Under the pieces are notes generated by a model that was given only the letters and a program-made list of their open reading frames with translations, was not told the origin of the DNA and did no database searches. From Lepidodermella squamata (Eukaryota; Gastrotricha): a stretch of DNA of 23,395 nucleotides. The stretch covers positions 1 through 23,395 of the forward strand of contig JBLDXI010000144.1 in the NCBI GenBank assembly GCA_047495785.1, given 5' to 3'. The position numbers were made by a program, and so were the translations under genes. Positions 10,070 through 19,037 of this stretch are shown here, piece after piece. Numbering within the stretch: position 1 is the stretch's first letter; each line of letters starts with the position of its first letter.

Positions 10070-10465
10070 CTAGTCGTCCGCATCTTCCTCCAAGTTGATT
10101 TTCGAACCAAACTTAGCATAGAGACGAGCTTTAAGCTCAGTTAGCGACGCCGTGTAATCTTTCAGCGTTAGTTCCAATTCGGCAATTCGTTTATTCGTGA
10201 CAGCTTTGTCAACTTCAAGGCGCTTTTGTACTTGCACAGGTGATAATTCGAAGAAAACTTCCCCGAGTTGATATGGAACCTTGCTATCCTCATCGAGCAG
10301 TGCGATTTCATCGACAGATTCATAAGCATCCTCCAAAGCTTTCAAGTAGGACTTCTTAGCATCGAGTTCGCCCTTTGCCTCCTTGAAATTTGCATTCGTT
10401 GTGGCAAATTTATTGATACACTGCTGATCTTCAAAGGTGACTGCAGCATCGCCTGTTTGAGCCAT
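10070..10465 (-). CDS. PFDN4: Prefoldin subunit 4 (131 aa)
   Basis: A single uninterrupted exon. The product has the beta-class prefoldin layout: an N-terminal helix, the central hairpin region (VPYQLGEVFFELS), and a C-terminal coiled-coil helix. The family signatures VTFEDQQCINKFA near the N-terminus and ARLYAKFGSKINLE at the end are diagnostic for PFDN4. Prefoldin is a cytosolic hexameric co-chaperone that hands unfolded actin and tubulin to the CCT chaperonin. Length matches family members (about 130 aa). An AATAAA motif follows the stop after about 30 nt, and METTL17 starts 142 nt downstream on the same strand, which suggests joint transcription. Confidence 0.96.
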   Translation of the reverse strand: MAQTGDAAVTFEDQQCINKFATTNANFKEAKGELDAKKSYLKALEDAYESVDEIALLDEDSKVPYQLGEVFFELSPVQVQKRLEVDKAVTNKRIAELELTLKDYTASLTELKARLYAKFGSKINLEEDADD

Positions 10466-11080
10466 ATTCGGTATAATTTAACGAAAATCTAAAAATCATA
10501 GACAAAACTGATCAGAAAACGCACGATGATCGTGTAATATCATATGAGTCGTACACAATAGCTTCCAGAAATGGCAGAGGTAAACTGCAATATAACACGA
10601 AGCATTTCGAGCACTTATGATTGATCGCGTATCACTTCGATAACATCTATGCGATAGCGCAACTTGAATTAAGCGAATAGAAATTATTCTTCCGCTTGAA
10701 CCACAGCTGACTTTTACCAGCATGCTCCAAGCAGTAACATCAGGTATTAAATAGTTGGGAAGCAATGGAGAGAAAGATTGCGTCAAAATAATGCATGTTT
10801 AAGGTTTCCCAAAATCCCAATTTCAATTATAAAAGTAAGCAACGAACGACGACCACATAATGGAGTGGGGATAAACGAATACATCTGGTCTCTGGATATT
10901 ATTATACATATTCTACTCTTTTTTGATTATTATTTGTTCCTAAACTAATCACTAATCACACTAATCAGTTTTCAACGCTCACAAACAAGCTAATGTTGAG
11001 GCGCCCGAGATAAGAGGGTCGATTTCTGTTCTGGGATTGAAGAATTCTGCAGAAGTAGGTGGCAAGAAAAATTGAAGAAA
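10466..11080. other. Intergenic region upstream of PFDN4
   Basis: No convincing gene on either strand. A 96-codon minus-strand frame at 10496-10786 shows no motif and probably arises by chance. The PFDN4 promoter should lie at the left end. The right part (10860-11050) is AT-rich and without structure I can recognise. Confidence 0.4.
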
Positions 11081-11515
11081 ATGGTAAAAATGCAGAAACT
11101 CTTTATAAAGTCGAGCAATTTAATCACGAAAACAGCTTTATGCCGCGATCCGTGTGATGCCCCGAGCCCCCGACTTTCTGACTAAGATCGGCAAGGTTGA
11201 AGCAAAACTGCCAGTTACTTGGCATTTGCTGTAAAATCACTCTTTAAAATTTCCGAGTCGAGGTTGCGAAGATTATTTTGCAGGTGTATTCAGAATGGAC
11301 TCGTCGTAAAAAAGAGAAGTGCAATTGTAACCATCTGGGAGCTGGGAGGCCAAAAAGCGCCCACTGCTGGTAACTCTTTGCCGATGGCTCAAAATCCTCG
11401 CCTTTCCAAGAAACTGCACCTGCACAAGGTAAGCATGAAGAGCATGACATCAACCTCCAACCTCCGCAAAAAGAAGGGTCGCCTGCGCCATTGTTGCGCG
11501 AAAAATCGACTATGA

Positions 11516-11554
11516 GGAGACGACGATCAGATGCGTTGCGCGGCAATCGTCTCC
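11516..11554 (+). other. Hairpin with perfect 8-bp stem
   Basis: GGAGACGA at 11516-11523 pairs with TCGTCTCC at 11547-11554, with a 23-nt loop that contains a smaller GCG/CGC stem. It lies just after a possible stop codon and 22 nt before an AATAAA motif, so it would be in the 3' UTR of the possible transcript. No known element is recognised. Confidence 0.5.
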
Positions 11555-11575
11555 ATAAAATTTAGACCTATATTA

Positions 11576-11581
11576 AATAAA
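11576..11581 (+). terminator. AATAAA motif after the possible 11.1-11.5 kb transcript
   Basis: Canonical hexamer in an AT-rich context. It is the only sign that the preceding region may be transcribed on the plus strand. Confidence 0.3.
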
Positions 11582-11936
11582 CAATTGACTATTTGATCTT
11601 ATTTGCTAGCAACAGTCAATTCAGCATATCGCGCAGTAATATTAAAAAAATTAGATTATTTTTTTATTGAAGGTAACAATCCGCACCGAATGAAACGTCC
11701 GCTCACATATTGAACTCGCAGGGACTCCGTTCGTTGCATCGTAAGATCCCCAAAACCAGAACTGAAAGGCAGTCAAAAGCAAGAAGGGATAGGAGATAGG
11801 TTTGGGCGTGAGATCCTTTGCCCTTTGTTCCGAGTGCTATGCGCTGAATGTTCTTGATTCTTGACTCTTTTTCCATCGGAGCAGGTTTCAAGCTAAATAA
11901 GTTACGCAATCAAAGCTCTTGTAGCTTGCAGGAGTA

Positions 11937-11944
11937 CTTGAATC
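11937..11944 (+). repeat. Target-site duplication CTTGAATC, left
   Basis: Direct copy of the octamer at 12171-12178, immediately outside the left terminal inverted repeat of the MITE. Confidence 0.8.
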
Positions 11945-12170
11945 GCCTCCTCCAATTTCGTTGGAAGAAGTGCCCTCCCAGAGGCCGTCGCTCTCAGAGG
12001 GCTCCCTCTCAGATGGCTCAGAGGGTACCCCACCCCCAACCTAAACCTAACCCTAACCCTAACCATGACCACAAACTTAACCTTAACCTTAATCTTGACC
12101 GTCTGAGAGCTGAGAGCGCCGCCCTCTAAGAGACTGAGAGGGCACTTCTAACAACGAAATTGGAAACGGC
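11945..12170. mobile_element. 226-bp MITE with 8-bp target-site duplication (hAT-like)
   Basis: The ends are inverted repeats: GCC, three variable bases, TCCAATTTCGTTG, two variable bases, then AGAAGTGCCCTC, seen from 11945 and in reverse complement from 12170. The octamer CTTGAATC flanks both ends directly (11937-11944 and 12171-12178). An 8-bp target-site duplication is typical of the hAT and P superfamilies. The interior holds more inverted CTCTCAG/CTGAGAG blocks and a telomere-like C-rich tract. No transposase is encoded, so it is a non-autonomous element moved in trans. The plus-strand open frame that crosses it (11848-12129) is not a gene. Confidence 0.85.
12031..12095 (+). repeat. Telomere-like CCCTAA and CTTAAC tract inside the MITE
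   Basis: The tract runs through AACCTAAACCTAACCCTAAC and degenerates into ACCTTAACCTTAATCTTGACC. Two perfect CCCTAA units (complement TTAGGG) sit beside variants. It lies centrally in the MITE, so it is an internal satellite of the element and not a chromosome end. Confidence 0.75.
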
Positions 12171-12178
12171 CTTGAATC
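12171..12178 (+). repeat. Target-site duplication CTTGAATC, right
   Basis: Direct copy of the octamer at 11937-11944, immediately outside the right terminal inverted repeat of the MITE. Confidence 0.8.
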
Positions 12179-12742
12179 TATCACCCTATGCTTTATTAAT
12201 ACTAATTGCATTTGATAGTACTTTAATGATAGTAAGCATCTCAAGGCCCAAGGTACAGTAAATGGGCATCACACATTACTGCTCATCTCTAGCTAAATCG
12301 TAAAAATTTCCGTTTTCCGTCGAGTTTTAGCACATAAACGAGTCAGCCTGGGAGTTCAGGCCTAGAGCTTTTATGTTGTTTTTAGAATTGTCGACGTCAA
12401 CAGCCTCGGTAAAGCAGTGACCGGTAGTTTACTTATTCCATGCTTCAATTATATAGCGGATCTATCAGACGATCAGGCCAGGCGGAAATGTGTCCGCCTT
12501 CCCGGACTTGGGACTTGGGAGTTCCGGGGGTACAGAATCGTTTTTAGATCGTTTGCTCTATTTCCAGCCGATGTTGCGGCCAATCACCAGATTATTTTTT
12601 TTTTAAATATTGACTCTAGGGTTGCTTATGAATTTAATCAACATAGAGGGAACATGAAGGGAATCGTTTGGGTTCTACGTAATTTTAGACTTCGAAAGGC
12701 CTTCGAAAATTCAGCTTTCTGTTAGCGTCAACCATCTAGTAT
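12179..12742. other. Intergenic region up to the right arm
   Basis: Nothing recognisable. A 102-codon plus-strand frame (12417-12725) ends 18 bp before the repeat border and shows no domain. The repeat arm starts sharply at 12743. Confidence 0.4.
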
Positions 12743-12847
12743 ATTTTCGAGTCACAAAAATGACTAATTATTAAATGATGTAAATAGAATATAAAAAGCA
12801 ACCGAAAAACCTGAGAAACGTGCAATGCATCTTTGATCTTTCGCTGT

Positions 12848-13144
12848 ATGAACATTTACATATACAAACAACTAGTTATTGACTGGGCAAGACAAATGCA
12901 GCAATATATAAATGTAACACCGATACCATTGCAACAAAATGCTAAATCTACAAACGATAAGCGACGCCAACCGTCTCGCAGTGAGCACATAATTAAATCA
13001 GCTATCTCCGAATATAATTTTGTCAACAATACAGGGCGTCGTCAAAACAGCAGCAATTACTTGAGCAGGCGCAATAAAAACGACGAGAAGCAGTCATGTC
13101 CGATGCATACTGGATTATGCAAACGCAAACAAAAGTACGTATAG
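12848..13144 (+). CDS. Unrecognised 98-aa open frame, right copy
   Basis: Identical mirror copy of the frame at 2999-3295, here reading towards the stop codon of the right RYK-like gene, 63 bp away. The same doubts apply. It stays intact in both arms, but the arms are identical throughout, so this says nothing about selection. Confidence 0.2.
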   Translation: MNIYIYKQLVIDWARQMQQYINVTPIPLQQNAKSTNDKRRQPSRSEHIIKSAISEYNFVNNTGRRQNSSNYLSRRNKNDEKQSCPMHTGLCKRKQKYV

Positions 13145-13207
13145 AGCAATCTTTCTGATTAAGGAAGACTAGGCGGCAGTTATTGAGACGCATAATTATT
13201 GATACGC

Positions 13208-14811
13208 CTACAACGGCGATTGAGCAATATACGCTTGTAAAAACTCGTTGATTTTGTCAATCGTGGGTCGCTGCTCCGGTTGCAGCATCCAGCAACAAAC
13301 CATCAAGCTGTATCTAATAGAAAATCAACGATATGTCATCAAAATGAAACACAAATATTCGGAGATACTTACATGTGATCAGGGCAATTAGGTGGCTTTT
13401 GAACGCGAAGGCCATCAGCGAGAACAGTCGCCATTTCCATAGGGTCAACGTCAACGTACGGCATCTGGCCCAGGGTGAAAAGCTCCCAAAGGAAAACAGC
13501 AAATGCCCAAACGTCACTTGACCGTGAATACAGCTTTTCCTCCAACGCTTCTAAAGCAAGCCAGCGAACAGGTCGATTTTCGTTGTCCAATAGGCAGTGA
13601 TATTCATCAGGGAATAAATCGCGCGATAAGCAAGGGTCGCAGAGGCGAACACGCATGCCGTCTGTTCCACTGGTGAGGAAGCAATTTCGAGCAGCTATAT
13701 CTTTGTGAACAATTGCAACGCGATGTAAATGACGAACGGCTTTCAGCACCTGAGTGGCTATTTCAATGAGGTTTCGGATCGAAAAAACAACACTCTGGTT
13801 CGAATCAGATGAATTGGTGCGGCCGACATTACTAGGCCATCTCGCAACGGTTAGAACCTTCTTCAAATTCCCATAGGAAGCGCTTGCATAAACAAACTGA
13901 GGATAGCAGCCGGGCAGAGAAAAAGCGACCGCTACAGGCGACATCAAATGCTTGTGAACGACTCCTTTCAGCAACAAAGCGTCGTGTAACATAGTAGCCA
14001 CTTGAACCGGGGTGGCTTGGCGAATGACTGATTTGATGAACGCCTTCCGCGGAGGGCCATTTCCACCAATATTTCCGTTCGCCGGCTTTCCATTAGCGGC
14101 ACCGTAATTTGTAGGCTTATGAAACAGCCCAAGATATATCGCGCCAAAAGTTCCTAAGGTTAACCCGTAAACTTATTGTAAGAATTCAATCATCAATCGT
14201 TACCTTCTTGTAGTGCCTTGCATTTTTCTACACTTTGATCGGAAACTGTAATATCAGCAAAATATGACTTCAGCTTGTTGACATCCATGACCGACCAAGA
14301 CGGTGGCTCGATTAATGAGGTTTCCTCAGCTAAAACGAAAGATGAAAAAAGAAGCAGTTATTAACTTCAAAGCTCACCTCGGCAAATTTGCTTCGCAGAG
14401 TCGCCCATGTCCTTCTCTTCATCGGCAAATGCATCTCCGTTCGCTTGAACATGAAAAGAGAGATCGGAGAGGGAGCCCTCCCTAAAAATGCGCAAATGTT
14501 AGAAGCAACAGGTTCCGCCTTATCAAAACTTACAAAACTGGCGAAGTCTTCCGCTTCACATAAAACCAGTAAGTAAAGCAAAGAATCGTGGCCGACAAAA
14601 TCAAGAACCCACTAACTCCAGCGATGAGAACATAAAATATAGCAGATGAAAACACCGAAAAATGTGCCGGTTCGGCGTTTTCTAAAACCAAGGAAATGTT
14701 ATGTGGCAATTGTTAACATTTCAATATCTCACCAGTGAATGAAATATTCCTCACTTTTTCCAGGAATTCCTGAAGACTAGGGCCATCCTCGGCACTTCTA
14801 TTGTAATCCAT
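13208..14811 (-). CDS. ryk: RYK-like transmembrane pseudokinase, right copy (447 aa, no WIF domain)
   Basis: Mirror copy of the gene at 1332-2935, with exons 14733-14811, 14534-14681, 14378-14481, 14204-14329, 13373-14153 and 13208-13313. The predicted protein is identical, with single membrane span, glycine loop, HKD and DPC in the kinase-like domain, and RYK signature LSRDLFPDEYHC. Here the upstream side is fully visible: only 1.33 kb of repeat arm and 99 bp of unique DNA separate it from the divergent TMEM254-like start at 16242, and none of it encodes a WIF domain. Unless very distant exons beyond that gene are used, this copy cannot produce a WIF-bearing RYK. Confidence 0.9.
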
Positions 14812-16241
14812 CTAATATCGAGAAGGCCTAAACATAAATACATTAATAAAAATTACGGATCAGTCTTATTCTCAATAAAATCATTGAAGTAATACAGATT
14901 ACAGAAATCTGTTCATCAGGAAACAGGATTTGCCGGAATCGGTGTGAAATTGATTGCGCAAATCTATCCGAATTATTCTAAATTATAAGAAACCTTCGAA
15001 AGCGAGGAGAGAATAGTTTCCAATTTCCTAGGGTGTTGGTCGTGTGTCATGTCTTCGTATTATGGATGTTATGTACTAAATATCCTCCTTTGACTTCCTG
15101 TTATTTTGCAATAAATGAATTCTTATTAAGCATAATAGTTGCCTTCACAAACTGATTATATAACGCGGGATGCGATATCATTCTTCTATGAATGTTTCAG
15201 GATTATTTTGCCGCTAAAAGTCAAAAGCCACCTACCATCCGCGCCCTTTTAACTAGAGACCAACTAGAGACACTTTTTGGGCTGCGCGTCCACGAAATTG
15301 ATGTAAGAAGACACAAGACCACAGACCACAGACCACAGACCACAGGGAAACCAACAGCGAACGGCCCGCAGCGTTAACAACATCAAAGACGGCCCGCCAA
15401 AACATTTCAAAAAAGCTCTAAAAATCCATTTTTCAAAATAATTTATCATTTGATAAAATTACAAGTTAATAGGAAAAATGTTGGGACTCGCAGCATTTAT
15501 GTAAAAAGACAAATGAAAAACAAATAATTGTGGAAAAGGGCCAAACGAGAAAATAGAAAAAGCTGCGAGATTTTCCTCTCACGGAAAAGTTGTTGTCAGC
15601 GTTTTAATTGTTGAGTAAGAGAAGTTAAGCGTGAAGTAAGAAAGTGGAAAGGGACAAATGAAGAGTGTTTTTTCATGATTTCTTGTATTGCTTTTTCCAC
15701 GCTTCAAACGCTAAACGACAATTGTCGGAGAAGCGAGAAACGATATACAAGAGCGAGTACAAGCCATCGACACGCAGAAAGCACTTAAGGGTGCAGGGCG
15801 GTATCCCCGGCTTTTCAGCCTTGTGATTTGTGTAGAATACTGTGTGAGATACTGTGTAGGGGTGGATGTTTGTTCTTTTTTATGTAATAATTATTCGCTA
15901 ATTTCCTATTTCACATGTAATTTTGTTTATTTCATCCATCGACTTCAACGCGCCGGAGGCCGAGTATATTGATTACTCATCCAGGTTGGGTTAACGAACG
16001 CGTTCAATCTAAATGGAGCCTTATTACTACAAACCGTGTTAGGGAGACCTAAGAAAAGCCGAACCAAGAGACCTAAGAGGCCAAGCTTAATGTAAAATGT
16101 AATTGCGTGGTAATTTTTAGAATTCTGCATTCTGCGCTCTTTAGACTAATTACTTAAAGAATTTGGTAATTACTGATGTGTAGATCATCTTTCAATGTAC
16201 TTACTTTGACTTATAGTAAAGTTTAACTTGAAGTCCTTCAA
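14812..16241. other. Divergent intergenic region, RYK-like (right) and TMEM254-like
   Basis: It is almost entirely the outer part of the right arm (mirror of 1-1331) plus 99 bp of unique sequence from 16143. It contains the ACCACAG heptamer array at 15318-15345. No exon is supported. It probably serves as a shared divergent promoter region for the two genes. Confidence 0.4.
15318..15345 (-). repeat. Tandem heptamer, right-arm copy
   Basis: Reverse complement of the four-copy CTGTGGT array at 798-825, with the same number of units. Confidence 0.9.
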
Positions 16242-16625
16242 ATGGAAAAAGCGCTGTGGCAATTTGGCATGTTGGCTACCGGAGGCATGATCATTGTGCT
16301 GTTTCACCTGGCTTGTGTTACCGACTTGAAGACTCAAACTGGCATGTATCACATGAATCAAGCGCGCAGTCTGTTGGACACAATAACGGGAAATAGCTTC
16401 GAATTCAGTAAAATGACTCTAGCTGCATTTCAGCAGAATATACTCCTGAAAACGATATTGATTCCTGCCTTGTTGGTTCACGTCGTAGAAGCTATCATTG
16501 TGTCTCGCAAAGCACGATCAAAAAAATGGTACTACTTCATGCGAACCTTCGTTTGTGGATTCACTTCATGGGGATCTCTTAACGCCGAACTTGCCGATGA
16601 TGATCGAGCTGGACATCGCGATTAA
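16242..16625 (+). CDS. TMEM254: TMEM254-like (DUF4499) membrane protein, 127 aa
   Basis: A single exon. Predicted membrane segments are near residues 10-25 and 70-86, perhaps also 98-110. The second half carries the pattern of the TMEM254 family: ALLVHVVEA (76-84), a basic loop (SRKARSKK), then W96 and TFVCGFTSWGSL (102-113). Length is close to that of human TMEM254 (about 123 aa). The function of the family is poorly known. The last 14 residues are acidic and polar and differ from the usual basic tail. An AP-1 sigma gene follows 172 nt downstream on the same strand, with no clear AATAAA between them. The family assignment rests on my reading of a short pattern. Confidence 0.65.
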   Translation: MEKALWQFGMLATGGMIIVLFHLACVTDLKTQTGMYHMNQARSLLDTITGNSFEFSKMTLAAFQQNILLKTILIPALLVHVVEAIIVSRKARSKKWYYFMRTFVCGFTSWGSLNAELADDDRAGHRD

Positions 16626-16738
16626 CTGCTGTCATTCATGCACCAAATTGCTTTCACCGCTTGCTGGGTTTGGGAATAGGATCACGCTTTTCGAATGAGA
16701 TTATTTTTAATTTATTAGTTGATTTGAAAAATATTTCG

Positions 16739-16754
16739 TTTTTTTTCCTGTTAG
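16739..16754 (+). promoter_or_regulatory. Strong splice-acceptor-like tract upstream of AP-1 sigma
   Basis: An uninterrupted T-run followed by CCTGTTAG ends 43 nt before the AP-1 sigma start codon, and no matching donor is obvious in the gap after TMEM254. It could be a trans-splice acceptor (outron end) or the 3' end of a 5' UTR intron. Confidence 0.4.
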
Positions 16755-16797
16755 GGCTTTTAATTATCTGGTAACAGTGCGGGCCTGAAAACAAGAT

Positions 16798-17433
16798 ATG
16801 GTAAGCGAAAACATTCTAATTTTGAATACTGCACTAATTACTCATTTTTCCTAGCTTCATTTCTTACTGCTCTTCAGCCGCCAAGGCAAGCTACGGCTTC
16901 AAAAGTGGTACTTCACATATACGGACAAAGCCAAGAAGAAAATATGCCGCGATGTGACCGCTTTAGTTCTTGCCAGGAAGCCTAAAATGTGCTCGTTTCT
17001 GGAATGGAAAGATTTGAAAATTGTTTACAAACGGTAATAGCTGAACATTTAATCAAATACTGGAGTTGCTCTTACTTTCGTATCATTTCAGTTACGCCAG
17101 CTTGTATTTCTGTTGTGCCATCGAACCTGATGATAACGAATTGCTCACTTTGGAATTTATCCATCGCTATGTCGAAATTCTCGACAAATATTTCGGCTCA
17201 GTTTGCGAGCTAGACATCATTTTCAATTTCGAGAAGGCCTATTTCATCCTCGACGAATTCATGATAGGCGGTGAAATTCAAGAAACATCGAAAAAGAACA
17301 TTCTGAAAGCAGTCGCATCGCAAGACATGATGCAAGAGGTGCGCTTTTTATTACTTTATATATCTTCAATAATCAAATTGCATTTCAGGAAGAAACACCT
17401 CAGGGTCTTTTTGACGATTATGGCCTTGGCTAA
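16798..17433 (+). CDS. AP1S: AP-1 clathrin adaptor complex sigma subunit (157 aa)
   Basis: Four exons: 16798-16800 (only the ATG), 16855-17033, 17092-17338, 17389-17433. The product begins [20 protein letters not shown] and continues with [47 protein letters not shown] and [11 protein letters not shown], all hallmarks of AP-1 sigma as opposed to AP-2 or AP-3 sigma. It is a small core subunit of the AP-1 complex at the trans-Golgi network and endosomes. It helps bind acidic dileucine cargo signals and recruits clathrin. The full length matches the family. The start codon is separated from the rest by a 54-nt intron. It follows the TMEM254-like gene closely. Confidence 0.96.
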
Positions 17434-17617
17434 GTATGGTGATGACAGCTGCTTTCTTATCTGTTTTCGTTTTACTAAAAACACTAAAAAAGCTTTGTTA
17501 ATGCAATGCTGAAATGGTTGTTCACCGTCTGTTGGTTGCTCGCCAATCGCTACGAGCTAGCGATTTTAATAATTTAAAATCATGAATCGTCTCGTGCATT
17601 ATTCATAATAACATTCA

Positions 17618-17623
17618 AATAAA
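17618..17623 (+). terminator. AATAAA polyadenylation signal, AP-1 sigma
   Basis: The hexamer lies 184 nt after the AP-1 sigma stop codon. The oppositely oriented signal of C11orf65 lies 23 bp further on, so the two convergent transcripts probably end within the same short gap. Confidence 0.6.
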
Positions 17624-17646
17624 ATTATTGTGACGAAAGAAAATAA

Positions 17647-17652
17647 TTTATT
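17647..17652 (-). terminator. AATAAA polyadenylation signal, C11orf65-like gene
   Basis: On the minus strand AATAAA lies 65 nt after the stop codon at 17718. It faces the AP-1 sigma signal on the other strand. Confidence 0.6.
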
Positions 17653-17717
17653 TGTCAAGTCATGGAAAGCGTAAAGCATCATAAATCGTTGTGAAAATAA
17701 TAATGAGATCATTCAAT

Positions 17718-18993
17718 TTAGAATTCGTCCAGAGTTGATGGCAAATTTTTCGACCATTCGAACAATTGATCTGCCTCTTCGTCAAAGAAATTGAGAGTCA
17801 CATTCGTAATTTCGCGTTCCACCAACGTCAAACTTGTCGGCTCACCGTTCGGAATAGGCGGTATCGTTATGGTTTGACCGATAGCTTTTCTGCTTGTACC
17901 GGGAGATTGAGGAGACTAGCGATATGGAATTCGTAGAAATAGAAATTCGAGGAAATTTGAGAGACTTACGTAAAGCTTAAGGAGTTTTTTAGCTCGTGCC
18001 TTCGCAGCTCGCCTTCTTTCAGCAGAATCAGCACCTAAGGGCGCCATAGTTTTAGCTATGGTCATATGTGTCGGGGTTGGCGAAATGTTCGTTTCTCGAC
18101 TAAATATAAATTAATAAGATTTGAGAAGGATATGAATTAATCGCTAACCATATTGTGGTCAATATTCGAAAATGCATATGCAGGTCATTATTAGCAACCA
18201 GGTGAGGTAAAATTGCGCGAACTCTTCGGCTATCGGGGATGGCAATACGCCGTTCTTTCGCATTCATTCGGTTTATCCTAGACGCAATTTTCGGACCCAA
18301 TGCAAAACCCAAGACATCGTGGAGAATAGTCATGCGAGGCACATCTGCTAACGTCAATTTCCGCCACTTATTATTCTTGCCACCCATATAAGCCGGCAGC
18401 TCGTCTCGAATCGATTTAAGCTTAGAAAGGTCCGGTTGAAATTAGTTGAATCATCTCCTCATTTTAATTATTTACCTTTAAACAATCTTTTGTTGTGACA
18501 CATTCGTCCGGCGAGATGATTCCAAATTGATTATGCATTACTTCATCTTTCAGCAATTGAGCAGTTACGCTATGAGGTCCTCGAACTTTCACGAGATCGG
18601 CATAGAACTAAGAAAATTCAAGGCGTAAAATTGCAATCAGAATAATTATAAATAAACCTTCGAACTATCAACAACTTGCTGCCGGCCGTTCATGAGAGCC
18701 GGAGACACATATTGAGCTGGAAAGGCCGTGCCATCGGTAAATATTTTGAAACAAATAACAGGAGGAAACTCGGCACCCGAGAATCGAAATCGCAGAGTGA
18801 AAGGCACGCACGAATCACGGAGTATTTCGTAATCTTGCGGAGAAGTGCGGCGTAAAATATCAGCTCCCATGAAAGTTTCCAGAGTTCGAACAGCGACCTT
18901 GAGAATTTGAAATAGCTGTCTATCCCGATATCTGATCCATGTGGCTTCAATGATAGCAATAGCCACCGATGTTGACATGTGATTAGGAGGCAT
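17718..18993 (-). CDS. C11orf65: C11orf65/MFI-like protein (355 aa)
   Basis: Five exons, in transcript order: 18658-18993, 18476-18607, 18149-18420, 17970-18099, 17718-17915, with all junctions in frame. Residues 11-32 form an IQ-like segment (ATWIRYRDRQLFQILK). Residues 67-86 (LRFRFSGAEFPPVICFKIFT) match the most conserved block of the C11orf65 family, and the C-terminus (EEADQLFEWSKNL-STLDEF) matches the family's end. The human protein has been linked to mitochondrial fission through Drp1 (MFI), and the family also occurs with ciliary gene sets. The exact role here is unknown. An ATG at 19023 is in frame, but an acceptor-like ATTTAG just before 18997 favours 18993. It follows CCDC57 by 156 nt on the same strand. 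Confidence 0.83.
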
Positions 18994-18997
18994 TATT

Positions 18998-19008
18998 CTA
19001 AATAATTT
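18998..19008 (-). promoter_or_regulatory. Acceptor-like site in front of the C11orf65 start
   Basis: On the minus strand AAATTATTTAG precedes AATAATG, so an AG sits four bases before the chosen start codon. Together with the AATAAA 40 bp upstream, it is a candidate trans-splice acceptor for the second gene of the CCDC57 pair. Confidence 0.35.
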
Positions 19009-19037
19009 AACGCCTACGAACATTCAAAATTCATAAA

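Larger units (their letters stand above)
11082..11581 (+). other. Possible short spliced transcript of unknown product
   Basis: Compared with its surroundings, this stretch is less AT-rich, and it has several good splice-like signals: an acceptor ATTATTTTGCAG near 11282, a donor AAG/GTAAGC near 11430, and an AATAAA at 11576-11581. Several starts are possible (11082, 11158, 11383), and a basic Cys-containing frame runs to a stop at 11513-11515. No exon combination yields a protein I recognise, and the frames compete. The end also forms a hairpin (11516-11554). It could be a small gene, a non-coding RNA or chance. Confidence 0.25.
12743..16142 (-). repeat. Right arm of the 3.4 kb inverted repeat
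   Basis: This is the mirror copy of 1-3400. The inner boundary is sharp: 12743 still pairs and 12742 does not. The outer pairing reaches 16142, which corresponds to window base 1, so its true outer end cannot be fixed from this window. Unique sequence with a TMEM254-like gene follows at once. The lack of divergence, even in non-coding DNA, implies a very recent duplication, ongoing gene conversion, or an assembly artefact. Confidence 0.97.

Noticed and set aside
10496-10786. 96-codon minus-strand frame upstream of PFDN4
   Set aside because: No recognisable domain; the translation is compositionally random and it overlaps the expected PFDN4 promoter.
11244-11546. 100-codon minus-strand frame opposite the possible 11.1-11.5 kb transcript
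   Set aside because: No family motif, and the splice and polyadenylation signals in this region fit the plus strand better.
11848-12129. Plus-strand open frame of 93 codons with a Pro/Asn repeat near its end
   Set aside because: The repeat comes from the telomere-like tract of the MITE, and the frame runs across both its left flank and its body; it is a by-product of the element.
12417-12725. 102-codon plus-strand frame ending close to the right arm
   Set aside because: No domain, no splice or polyadenylation signal, and a T-rich run inside; most likely chance.
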